Below, piece after piece: positions 44,731-53,386 of a stretch of 64,000 nucleotides of DNA (position 1 is its first letter; every line of letters starts with the position of its first letter). The stretch lies in the NCBI GenBank assembly GCA_016934675.1, contig JAFGSJ010000020.1:1-64000 (forward strand). The letters run 5' to 3'. The notes beneath the pieces are model-generated. The model saw only the letters and a program-made list of their open reading frames with translations, ran no database searches and was not told where the DNA came from. The translations under genes were made by a program, and so were the position numbers. Source of the stretch: a bacterium (GTDB taxonomy: Bacteria; CSSED10-310; JAFGSJ01).

Positions 44731-45603
44731 ATGTACCGTTTCACAAGAATAGCATTCTGCCTTTTGTTCATGATCATGACCTGTACTGTTATGGCTCAAG
44801 AGCCACCCTTACGCTGTGCTCTGGTTAATCCGGAACTTGGAACACCCGAGATGGTCAAACACTCATTTCGGGCACTTTTCAGTTATTTGAGCAAGCGTGT
44901 TAACCGCGAGATCATCGTGAGTATAATTCCTACGGTCGAAGAAACGGTCGAGGCATTGAAAAAAAACGAAGTTGATTTTGGTTATACTGGCATTATCGAT
45001 TTTTTTCAGATTCAGCAGGGTTTTAACATACTCCCGGCCGCAACTTTTACTCGGGGCAACAAGAGTCAATATACAGCTTGTCTGGTCGTCCGGGTGAACG
45101 AAGCTGGTCTATCAATCAAGGACTATAAAGGGAAACGCTTTGGCTTTACTTCGTTTCACAAGCAATACGGCGGCTTATATCCGGAGATAATCCTTAAAGA
45201 GAATGGCCTTCCCACAAGACTGGAAGACTATTTCGCCTCAGTACATCCCTATTATGCCGATGTTCCGGTTATTTACGACCTGATCAAATCAAAAATCGAC
45301 CTGTGCGCCGTATCTGAAATGACACTTGAAACTCTCAAGGAGAATTCACCGGCTCTCTTGAAAAACATATCGCTCATAGATCGCTATCCGGACCTGATGT
45401 TTGCCCCGATCTTCTACAGGGCAGACATGAAACCTGACCTGCGGGATAAACTGATAAATGAACTCATCGCGTTTATTGCCACCAGTGAAGGCCAGCAAAT
45501 GATGATGATGTTCAAACTCGATGGTGTCAAAACTGTTTCGAATGAGGATTATAAGCAAAACAGGGCCCTGGCTCATCGTCTTAACTATATTACCAAGCCC
45601 TAG
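44731..45603 (+). CDS. PhnD-like periplasmic substrate-binding protein
   Basis: 290 residues. A signal peptide ends near VMAQEP. The mature part has LRCALVNPELGTPEMVKHSFRAL, LKKNEVDFGYTGIIDFF, FTRGNKSQYTACLVV and GKRFGFTSFHKQYGG, fitting the phosphate/phosphite/phosphonate binding family. No ABC permease or ATPase genes follow, so it may serve a transporter elsewhere or a sensor. A Shine-Dalgarno GAAGGGGG lies upstream. Confidence 0.8.
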   Translation: MYRFTRIAFCLLFMIMTCTVMAQEPPLRCALVNPELGTPEMVKHSFRALFSYLSKRVNREIIVSIIPTVEETVEALKKNEVDFGYTGIIDFFQIQQGFNILPAATFTRGNKSQYTACLVVRVNEAGLSIKDYKGKRFGFTSFHKQYGGLYPEIILKENGLPTRLEDYFASVHPYYADVPVIYDLIKSKIDLCAVSEMTLETLKENSPALLKNISLIDRYPDLMFAPIFYRADMKPDLRDKLINELIAFIATSEGQQMMMMFKLDGVKTVSNEDYKQNRALAHRLNYITKP

Positions 45604-45972
45604 TAGTGTATTCAGGATGCGGTTGGGAGGACTACCACACGCAAGGAACTACTCAATCCATTCTTTCGATACAGTATGTTCTTCAGCAGCCCGTACGTTC
45701 CCTTTGACCGCGCATCTCATCTCCGGGATGTGTTGAACGGGAATATCTGGCCTCTGGCCATGGTCCCAATCACGACAAGACACGATCCGGCCCAGGAACG
45801 AGATCGATCTGTCCCCTCCTCAAGCCCGATTGTTACAGAGCGACTCAATGAGAACTTATTGGGTTTTGGTTGACATTTAGCGGTCAGGTACATATAGTAG
45901 TGTTCATTTTGAATGATCCCTGAACAAGGTTGGGATAGTATGAGACTTTTCAGAAAGGCTTGAGGGAAAACG
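45604..45972. other. 369-base intergenic region upstream of the spermidine-synthase-like gene
   Basis: Apart from the promoter at 45870-45898 I see no RNA gene, repeat or credible ORF. Short open frames here (71 and 65 codons) lack ribosome sites and family features. Confidence 0.5.
45870..45898 (+). promoter_or_regulatory. Sigma70-type promoter of the spermidine-synthase-like gene
   Basis: TTGACA (45870-45875), a 17-base spacer and TATAGT (45893-45898), about 74 bases before the ATG. Confidence 0.55.
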
Positions 45973-48348
45973 ATGAGCGAACAAAACAACAGTGTCTGGG
46001 TCAAGCCTGATCAACCTATGATGTGGTATTATCTCGGTATCGGCACAATCTCAGCCGCCAGTCTTCTCATGGAAGTCACCATGACCCGGATTTTTGCGGT
46101 GGCTTTTTTTAATCAATTTGCGTTTTTAATCATCAGCACCGCTCTGTTTGGATTTGGTTTCAGCGGAGTATTCCTTTCTATTTTCAAGGGCTTGACCAAA
46201 TATAGCTTTGAACGGGTTTTGATGTATTCTTCCATCTGTTTTACCCTGACTTTGGTACTCACATTAAAGATCGTCGTTTCCATTCCGCTCCAGTTCAAAC
46301 ATTTAGGTAATGACTTCATCCAATTTCTGTATCTTTCGATTTATTACATTTCTTTAGCGGTACCTTTTTTCTTTTCAGGCATAGTCATCGCGCTCCTGCT
46401 TTCGAATTTTCCCATTAAAGTCAACAAGCTGTATTTCTCGGATTTGATTGGAGCGGGCATTGGTTGTTTCCTGATAATCCCGCTGGTTCCGGCATTCGGT
46501 GCCTCGGCCACGATCATCATTGCCTCTCTCCTGGGCATTCTGGCCGCTGCCTGTTTTGCGAGAATGATCAATAAGCACATGCTGGCAGTCTGTGTGGTAA
46601 TTTCGTTGGGATTGCTGGCTTTATTGCCTTTCAGCGAAACGTACTTCAGGGTCAAAATACATGAAGGGAAACGAAGTTTTAATTTTGACGAACAGTACGG
46701 CCTGATTGAGTTCTCGCGATGGGGCCCCATTTCGAGGATTGATGTGGCTGACCTGGGAAATGCCAAGAATATCTGGATCGACGGAGGTACGAACCAATCA
46801 TTTATGCTCCCTTTTGATGGGGATTTAAGAAAGCTGAACCCCCATCCTCAAGCCGGATTGGTCTATCAATTGATTGACTTTCCGGATGTCTTGATCATTG
46901 GCCCCGCGGGAGGCACGGAAGTGCTTTTTGCCCTGTCGCATCGACCTAATTCGATCCTGGGCGTGGAACTCGACCCGGTCATCGTTTCTTTAGTCCAAAA
47001 CGAGTATCGCGATTACATCGGAGGCATCTACAACAAACCGATGGTCACTCTGGTCAACGATGAAGGCCGCAGTTATGTGCGACGTATCACCCAGAAGTTC
47101 GATATTATTCAGCAGATTCACAACGCTTCGCCTGTAGCAATAGCCTCAGGAGCGGTCAATCTATCCGAAACCTATCTGTTGACCGTCGAAGCGTTTCATG
47201 ATTATCTCGATCATCTCAAGGAAAACGGTTACATTTATATCAAGCGACCGGGAGCGATCCGACTGGCGGTAATAGCAGCCCAAGCGCTACGTGAACGCGG
47301 GATTAACAATCCTGAGGATCGTATGATCATCCTGTTCCAGCCGGCCAACGAGATCGAGCGGGTCAGTGGCGGTGAATTTTATCTCAAGAATGGTGAATTT
47401 ACCCAAGATGAGCTCGATTTCTTCAAAATACAGAAAAGAAATATCATGCATGCTCCCAGTGCCATGAACGTACACAATAAAATCATTGAGAAATATCGCC
47501 CCCTGATCAAGAATCCCGATGGATGGAAAGTGTATGATCGACTCGGTATCAGCATGTTCCCTGTTACAGATGACCGACCCTTTTTCAATCATTTCAGTAA
47601 GTTTGCTCATTTTGCCAGTCTGGAGAAAACACCATTTGAGCTGGAATCCTTCATGAGGTACTATCACAGTCCTGATTTCAGTCTCTTAATCATTCTGGGA
47701 GAAGCAGCGTTACTTTCAGTGATCTTTATCCTGCTTCCCCTCTCTATTTTTAAACGTTCCGGCTTGAATACTCCCGGGAAGATCAGGTTCTTGTTATATT
47801 TCTTTTCGTTGGGACTGGGCTTCATCCTGATCGAGATTGTTTTAATCCAAAAATTCATTCTGTTCATCGGGAACCCATCCTATTCTGTATCGGTTGTGCT
47901 TTTTTCGATACTGATCGCCGCTGGTTGTGGCAGTTATGTATCCGAGCGATTTCAGACAAAGCTCAGAGTAGCACTGCCGGCTGTGGTCCTGACTATCTGT
48001 TTGCTCTGTTTGCTCGAGTTGCTCTTTACTCCGGCAATCTTCAACTTTTTCCTGGGCTATAATATGGCAGTCCGGATTGTCATCTCGATCCTCTTGATTT
48101 TCCCGCTGGGTCTGGTCATGGGCATGCCGTTTCCCATCGGCATCACAATCGTTGATCGGATTTCGAAGCCATTGATCCCCTGGGTATGGGCAATCAATGG
48201 ATATGCCACGGTCATTGGCTCAGTCCTGTGCACGATTCTCGCCCTGAATTTCGGGTTCAGGGCCGTAGTTGTTATCGCCTGCACTATTTATCTGGTGGGT
48301 TTCACAGCGTTATTCAGTCTTAACCGCCTGTTTCAAAAGAACGCCTGA
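45973..48348 (+). CDS. Membrane-embedded spermidine-synthase-like protein
   Basis: 791 residues. The N-terminal ~215 residues carry about six membrane helices, the middle (about 220-530) a spermidine-synthase-type Rossmann domain (DVLIIGPAGGTEVLFALSHRP with VELDPVIVSLVQNEYRDY and DDRPFFNHF), and the C-terminal ~230 residues another set of helices. Such fused proteins are widespread in environmental bacteria and their substrate is unsettled; the SAM-type loop is GPAGGTE rather than the GGGDG of true spermidine synthases, so polyamine synthesis is not assured. GAGGG precedes the ATG. It converges with the UPF0158 gene, 23 bases apart. Confidence 0.82.
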   Translation: MSEQNNSVWVKPDQPMMWYYLGIGTISAASLLMEVTMTRIFAVAFFNQFAFLIISTALFGFGFSGVFLSIFKGLTKYSFERVLMYSSICFTLTLVLTLKIVVSIPLQFKHLGNDFIQFLYLSIYYISLAVPFFFSGIVIALLLSNFPIKVNKLYFSDLIGAGIGCFLIIPLVPAFGASATIIIASLLGILAAACFARMINKHMLAVCVVISLGLLALLPFSETYFRVKIHEGKRSFNFDEQYGLIEFSRWGPISRIDVADLGNAKNIWIDGGTNQSFMLPFDGDLRKLNPHPQAGLVYQLIDFPDVLIIGPAGGTEVLFALSHRPNSILGVELDPVIVSLVQNEYRDYIGGIYNKPMVTLVNDEGRSYVRRITQKFDIIQQIHNASPVAIASGAVNLSETYLLTVEAFHDYLDHLKENGYIYIKRPGAIRLAVIAAQALRERGINNPEDRMIILFQPANEIERVSGGEFYLKNGEFTQDELDFFKIQKRNIMHAPSAMNVHNKIIEKYRPLIKNPDGWKVYDRLGISMFPVTDDRPFFNHFSKFAHFASLEKTPFELESFMRYYHSPDFSLLIILGEAALLSVIFILLPLSIFKRSGLNTPGKIRFLLYFFSLGLGFILIEIVLIQKFILFIGNPSYSVSVVLFSILIAAGCGSYVSERFQTKLRVALPAVVLTICLLCLLELLFTPAIFNFFLGYNMAVRIVISILLIFPLGLVMGMPFPIGITIVDRISKPLIPWVWAINGYATVIGSVLCTILALNFGFRAVVVIACTIYLVGFTALFSLNRLFQKNA

Positions 48349-48371
48349 TCCTCGCGTCCTGGACAACCAAA

Positions 48372-49526
48372 TCATTCCCCGGTTGAACTTCTTGGAGAAG
48401 GATTTGCAGGTGTCTTGCTCGCCGATTGTTTGCTTTTTGAAGAAGTGTGGCGATGATGGTATCGTTGGCCACTATGTTGCCCTGGCCGATGCGCGACCTG
48501 GTTCGTTGATTGCCCCATCGCTGAGACCGGTTGTTTGACTCCCAGCTTTCGCAACAGTCCCTGCAAACGCTTTTTAAATTTGCGGACTTCCTCATTTTTC
48601 CAGGCTTCGATCAAGGGAATAAAGCTCCTGTCAGCTTTCTTGAAAAGAACGTCCAGCAGATGTTGACGAATTTCCCGATTCTTTTCCATGATCTGGGCCA
48701 ACAACTCTTTGATTTTTGCCTCGTCAGGTGCAGTTCGGTATGAGTCGAGCAGTTGCTCACACCATAATTCCTTGATTCGGTCCGAACTTTTACGAGAATG
48801 CTCGAGGAGCCCCTCTTGATCGGATGTTTCGTTCATTTTCAACCAATTGGTCTGGATGGTTTTATCAACAAGCTGGTCAATGTCCTTGATGGTCATTGTA
48901 CTCAGAGCCCCGTAACCGGGTAGTGACATACCATTCTTTTCCTTTATGGCTTTAGCTTTTGAGCCTTTAAGGACTTGGACCAGAAAGGTCTTATCACCGT
49001 TACCTATCAAAGCATCCGCCGTTGTCAGAATCTGATCGAGTATCTTCTGCTCGAACGGGGGTTTTTCGAGTCGGACTCGCTCCCCGACCTTGATCGCATA
49101 TGTCGGAGTATTCTGTGATTCAACATTGATCGACACGAGCCATTCGAGCAGTATCTTGGTTATGGCGGCATCCTGGTACAGAAACCATTGCTCCTGATCA
49201 TGAGGCGATTTGGCGAGAATATCCTTGAATCGTCGAAAAGCACCTTTACCCTGGATCGAGCCCATAAGTTTGTTCTTTAAAGCAGGATTGGCGACCCGTT
49301 CGATGAAATCCATCATCAGTTCCCATCCTTCCCGAGAGGAAATAGTCGGCACTTCGATCAGGTGCTGAAGTCCACTCTTCATCTCGCTCTGGTTCGCCTT
49401 GGCCATCACTTCCGAACTTTTCCAGACGACGGTGCCCGAGTTCGTATCGAAATAACAACGGAAATCTTCTTGCTCCGATGAATATGCATCGATGAGGTTG
49501 TTCCAGTCAATTTTCAGTTTTTTCAT
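48372..49526 (-). CDS. UPF0158-RQC-like domain fusion protein
   Basis: 384 residues. The N-terminus (about 1-155) matches UPF0158: DWNNLIDAYSS, CYFDTNSGTVVW, SSREGWELMMDFIERV, GKGAFRRFKDIL, QEQWFLYQD. A following section (about 200-260: FLVQVLKGSKAKAIKEKNG, LPGYGALSTMTIKDIDQLVD, TIQTNWLKM) resembles the RQC winged helix of RecQ helicases. The rest is a helical, then basic Ser/Pro/His-rich tail. The combination suggests a nucleic-acid-binding protein; the function is unknown. GAGAGG precedes the ATG. Confidence 0.7.
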   Translation of the reverse strand: MKKLKIDWNNLIDAYSSEQEDFRCYFDTNSGTVVWKSSEVMAKANQSEMKSGLQHLIEVPTISSREGWELMMDFIERVANPALKNKLMGSIQGKGAFRRFKDILAKSPHDQEQWFLYQDAAITKILLEWLVSINVESQNTPTYAIKVGERVRLEKPPFEQKILDQILTTADALIGNGDKTFLVQVLKGSKAKAIKEKNGMSLPGYGALSTMTIKDIDQLVDKTIQTNWLKMNETSDQEGLLEHSRKSSDRIKELWCEQLLDSYRTAPDEAKIKELLAQIMEKNREIRQHLLDVLFKKADRSFIPLIEAWKNEEVRKFKKRLQGLLRKLGVKQPVSAMGQSTNQVAHRPGQHSGQRYHHRHTSSKSKQSASKTPANPSPRSSTGE

Positions 49527-49563
49527 AAAGCAATCCTCTCAGGATATCCCACGGGCCTGATCG

Positions 49564-50358
49564 TTATTTCTTCACGGCCTTAATCAGAAGCGTATATCCC
49601 TTTTGAAAATAAAGGAGATAGTCCAGTTTGGAAAAAAACCAGGTTAGTGGATACAGAACTGAATATACTTTGAATGTTTTCATGTTTTTCTTTAATTCCT
49701 GCTCAGAAGAAGGACTGATACTCCCATCCCGCTTCTTGACCACCTTGTGACCCCTGCTCAGAATACGGATATATCCGAAATTAATGATCGTTTCGATGAT
49801 CTCAGTGAAAAAGTGCGTAAAGGTTTCGATTTTTTGAACATGCAGACCTTTTTTCGTTAAGCGCGACGCCAGTTGTTCGGGATCATATCCCTCACGTACA
49901 TGACCATAAACGTCAGGCGTCAATCCAATCATGTTCTTTAACGTGTTAACTGAAAAAAACCGCCCACTTACCGGAGCGGAAACGAGAACGGTCCCACCCG
50001 TCTTGACGAGCCTGCAAATTTCTTCGATACAGCTCTCGTCATCTTCAAGGTGTTCAAGAATATCAAGCGCCGTGATAAGATCAAAGGCCTCATCGTGAAA
50101 GGGCAGCTTGAGTGGGTCTGATTGGAGTATTCCCTGACCAAGCAAGGAATGTGCTGCTCGCAGATTGATCTGATCAGTATCGGTACTAACCCACTGTCCT
50201 CCACGTTTCCTCAAATGATAGCCAATAATACCACGAGCACACCCCAATTCCAAACAGAGTTTCTGGCCCAGATCGGGGAGACATGTACATATCTTAGCAA
50301 CTCGTTGCTTTTTTTTCAACGATTTCTGAAAAATTTTTATTTGCCAGTTTTGGGCCAT
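49564..50358 (-). CDS. Class I SAM methyltransferase of the glycan cluster
   Basis: 264 residues. CLELGCARGIIGYHLRKRG is motif I; LITALDILEHLEDDESCIEEICRLVKTGGTVLVSAP is the post-motif region; C-terminal hydrophobic stretch YSVLYPLTWFFSKLDYLLYF suggests membrane association. It overlaps the radical SAM gene by 22 bases and probably modifies a lipid or glycan together with it. Confidence 0.82.
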   Translation of the reverse strand: MAQNWQIKIFQKSLKKKQRVAKICTCLPDLGQKLCLELGCARGIIGYHLRKRGGQWVSTDTDQINLRAAHSLLGQGILQSDPLKLPFHDEAFDLITALDILEHLEDDESCIEEICRLVKTGGTVLVSAPVSGRFFSVNTLKNMIGLTPDVYGHVREGYDPEQLASRLTKKGLHVQKIETFTHFFTEIIETIINFGYIRILSRGHKVVKKRDGSISPSSEQELKKNMKTFKVYSVLYPLTWFFSKLDYLLYFQKGYTLLIKAVKK

Positions 50359-51383
50359 TGCCTGCGATAGACATCCTTGAGAAATCGATAACCGACCAGA
50401 TGTTCGAGTAAAAATTCTTTCATATTGACCGTAGGTATACCCAGGACCGTTTTTCTGAAAAGACGGTCACATTGATCACAGGGTTTGATACCCTGAATTC
50501 TATGCGAAACAAAATGCTCTCTCAAATCGACGATGGGTTGATTACGCCAGATGTCTGCGAGACTGCTTTCTTTGGCATCGCCGATTTTCAGGACCCCATA
50601 AAAATCCTGGGGACAGGGAACGACCGTTCCATCCCACAGAATGGTTAAAGCGTACCAGCAAAACGTACAGGGAGAAAAAGGTTGATTGTTGGCCAGCCTG
50701 TGTGCAGTCTCGCTGGGGATAAGCCCGCCCCAGTTATGCGGTTCCTTGATATAGAGTTTATTGAGTGGCAATCCGCGGAAATGGGCCAAAAAGGCTTGCT
50801 TTTCCCCGGTCATCAGCGCATACGGTTTGGTATCGGTCTGAATGAGTTGAATGACGGTGAACGGCTCCTGACTGTTTAATCGCTGTTTCAAAGCCAGGAA
50901 CGTCTTGATATGATCTATGGTTTCATCATAATGTGCGCCTACGCGACTTCGTTCATAGTCCTCACGCGTAAAACCATCAAATGAAAATGAGAGAAAATCG
51001 AGTCCTGCTTCGATCAGACCACGAGACAGTTCTGGGGTAAGGATAGTACCGTTGGTATGTATTCGCGTTTTAATGCCTGCTGCGTGGGCATAGGCCACAC
51101 ATTCACAGATGTTGGGATGAAACAGACTCTCACCGCGATGACTCAGGTTCACATCATGGATAAAGGACCGGGCTTCAGAGATGATGGTCCGGTACAGCTC
51201 CAGGTCTATAAAGCCCCGGGGTGTCGTCACATCAGTGCTTTGCGGACAGACCGGACACTTCAGATTACAGGTATTGGTCGGTTCCAGCCAAAGCCGTAGA
51301 GGCATTATCCGACCTTTGGTCCGTCCAAGCTTATAGTCAATAAATATCCTGGACAGTCGCTCAAAACGTTGTAATGGCTGCAT
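50337..51383 (-). CDS. Radical SAM/SPASM protein
   Basis: 348 residues. CNLKCPVC (CxxxCxxC) with EPTNT before it, HTNGTIL, SFSFDGFTREDYERSR, and a C-terminal SPASM domain with Cys clusters (SPCTFCWYALTI, VVPCPQD, KPCDQCDRLF). SPASM enzymes use extra Fe-S clusters to modify peptides, sugars or lipids. It sits inside the glycan/lipid cluster with an epimerase and a methyltransferase, so a lipid or sugar target is plausible. GAGGA precedes the ATG. Confidence 0.85.
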   Translation of the reverse strand: MQPLQRFERLSRIFIDYKLGRTKGRIMPLRLWLEPTNTCNLKCPVCPQSTDVTTPRGFIDLELYRTIISEARSFIHDVNLSHRGESLFHPNICECVAYAHAAGIKTRIHTNGTILTPELSRGLIEAGLDFLSFSFDGFTREDYERSRVGAHYDETIDHIKTFLALKQRLNSQEPFTVIQLIQTDTKPYALMTGEKQAFLAHFRGLPLNKLYIKEPHNWGGLIPSETAHRLANNQPFSPCTFCWYALTILWDGTVVPCPQDFYGVLKIGDAKESSLADIWRNQPIVDLREHFVSHRIQGIKPCDQCDRLFRKTVLGIPTVNMKEFLLEHLVGYRFLKDVYRRQWPKTGK

Positions 51384-51396
51384 CAGTTCCTCAGAA

Positions 51397-52410
51397 TCAA
51401 CAATTCGCTCTCTCTTTCATCCCGGTTCTCGGTGAGAGCATCTTGTGGTCATTATACCAGTTCAGGGTCTCGCACAAACCGTGCTCGAGCTTGACCATTG
51501 GTTCATAATTGATCATTGTCCGCGCTTTTTCAATGGAATATGCCCTGTTTTTGATAAAAAAGCCGATTTTGCCATGGGTCAAAGGTGCCTCGAGGCCGAC
51601 GAGTTTGAAAGCAGGCTCAGCAATCGCGGCGATCAAACGTGCCCCTGAAATCGGGAATCTGAAAGGTAGGATGCGCGTGCCCGACAGTTTTGCCACCGTA
51701 TCAAGTAATTCCCGTACGGTCACAACATCTGGACCGGCTATATGAAAGATCGAACCCGAATCGAGTTCGATCTGGCCTGCTTTGACGAGTGCTTGAACAA
51801 CATCGGAAACATGCACGGGATGCATTTTATTCTCGGCCTTACCAAGAAGAAACATGTGGCCAGAAGCGATCATCCTGAAAAGTTTCAGCGTTCTGAGATC
51901 GCGCGGCCCATAAACCCAGGCCGGTCTGATAATGACCACCGGTATCGTCTGTGCCGCCTTGACGGCCAATAATTCGGCGGCGTACTTCGATTGCTCATAC
52001 GCATCTTCAGGTCGAGGTGTACATGTTTCATCCACTAATGTTGGACCGACATCTCCTAAGACACCAACACTACTGCAAAACACCAGACGTTGGATCTGGG
52101 CCCGTTGGCAGGCTTCGATCACATTACGCGATCCCTCAATATTGACCCGTTGTAATTCGCCTTTTGCTTTTGTGCCCATTCCCAATTCAGCAGCGAGATG
52201 ATAGACCAGGTCAATACCCTGTAGTGCTCGATCGACAGAAGCACGATCAAGAATATCGCCTTGAACAAACTGGACCGCATCAGTCCAGTCCAGATGAATC
52301 TGGTCCGGGGACCTGCGGCAAAAGGCCCTGATCTGAAAATCCCCCAGGAGCAAATGATCGACAAGATGGCTGCCAATAAACCCGGAAGCACCGGTTACCA
52401 AAACTCTCAC
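51397..52410 (-). CDS. NAD-dependent epimerase/dehydratase (extended SDR)
   Basis: 337 residues. GASGFIGSHL is the nucleotide-binding motif, CSSVGVLG the Ser region and YEQSKYAAE the YxxxK active site. HPVHVSDVVQALV and FHIAGPDVVTVRELL fit nucleotide-sugar or lipid-head-group reductases and 3-beta-hydroxysteroid-dehydrogenase-like members. GTG start. Its substrate cannot be named; the neighbours imply a lipid or sugar. Confidence 0.85.
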   Translation of the reverse strand: MRVLVTGASGFIGSHLVDHLLLGDFQIRAFCRRSPDQIHLDWTDAVQFVQGDILDRASVDRALQGIDLVYHLAAELGMGTKAKGELQRVNIEGSRNVIEACQRAQIQRLVFCSSVGVLGDVGPTLVDETCTPRPEDAYEQSKYAAELLAVKAAQTIPVVIIRPAWVYGPRDLRTLKLFRMIASGHMFLLGKAENKMHPVHVSDVVQALVKAGQIELDSGSIFHIAGPDVVTVRELLDTVAKLSGTRILPFRFPISGARLIAAIAEPAFKLVGLEAPLTHGKIGFFIKNRAYSIEKARTMINYEPMVKLEHGLCETLNWYNDHKMLSPRTGMKERANC

Positions 52411-52416
52411 ACCTGC

Positions 52417-53370
52417 CTACTTTCTGAAAGCATAGATAATGCCGCCGATGACCCCAAAAACAAGATACAGACAATAATCGACCACGCTGAAAGCAAAAGC
52501 TGTGGCAGACGGAATACCAAAAAACCTGAAAAAACCGATCCAGCTTGCTTCACGTAAGCCAATGCCGTTAATGAAAAAAGGAATCAAGAGGATAACCTGG
52601 ACTTGCGGCACTATAACCATATAATCAAAAAACTGAAAAATGCGGTCGAAATGAAAGGCTAAGCCGAGGAAATAATAGAACAGAATAACATTCAACTGAA
52701 GCAGAAAGGCCATCAGGAAGGCCAGAAAAAAGGCCCCTCTTCGGTCCTCCTCGTTATATGAACGCAGGATTTGATGAAACAGATGCAGTTTCTGGGAGAC
52801 CTGTGACAACTTCACAAGACCGAGCAGGTAGGTCATGATACGCATCGGCCAGTGCCAATAGACCAGACCAATCGCGAACAGGCCCAGCAAACCGATGATA
52901 CCACCGGTAATATAGATCGGACGGACCGTTTCTGGAACACCCTGAAACAAACGCACCATCGACAGCGATAAGGCAAAGAGAAACAACATACTCATCCCGG
53001 AAACCCGTTCGACAAATACGATGGCAAAGGACTTTATCCCGGAATGGGCCTTCATGCGTGTATCGTAAGCCCGGACCAAATCTCCCCCGATTTGTGTAGG
53101 GAGAAACTGGTTGAAAAAATTACAGACCAGATACGATTGGAATAAACTTACAATCGGAACGGAAATAGACTGTGCTTTAAGAAGGATGCGCCAACGAAAC
53201 GATGAAATCAACAAACCGAGCGGATGTAGCATCAGGGCCAGCACGATCCAAACCGGCCGGGCTTGAGACAAGGCCAGAATAACATCCGAAACATTGACCC
53301 TCTTCACTAAAATAAAGATGATCAGCACCAGAGATAGTAAAATCTTGAGCAGTACTTTCTTGTTTTTCAT
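52417..53370 (-). CDS. Flippase-like membrane protein (LPG synthase TM/UPF0104)
   Basis: 317 residues, polytopic. VILALSQARPVWIVLALML, SSFRWRILLKAQ, NFFNQFLPTQIGGDLVRAY, FVERVSGM and NGIGLREASWIGFF are the conserved blocks of the UPF0104/MprF transmembrane family, proposed to flip lipid or lipid-linked sugars. ATG at 53370 is used; a longer start at 53415 overlaps the GT4 fusion gene. Part of the cluster with the GT4-methyltransferase gene. Confidence 0.85.
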   Translation of the reverse strand: MKNKKVLLKILLSLVLIIFILVKRVNVSDVILALSQARPVWIVLALMLHPLGLLISSFRWRILLKAQSISVPIVSLFQSYLVCNFFNQFLPTQIGGDLVRAYDTRMKAHSGIKSFAIVFVERVSGMSMLFLFALSLSMVRLFQGVPETVRPIYITGGIIGLLGLFAIGLVYWHWPMRIMTYLLGLVKLSQVSQKLHLFHQILRSYNEEDRRGAFFLAFLMAFLLQLNVILFYYFLGLAFHFDRIFQFFDYMVIVPQVQVILLIPFFINGIGLREASWIGFFRFFGIPSATAFAFSVVDYCLYLVFGVIGGIIYAFRK

Positions 53371-53386
53371 ACGCAGCCTGCTTGAA

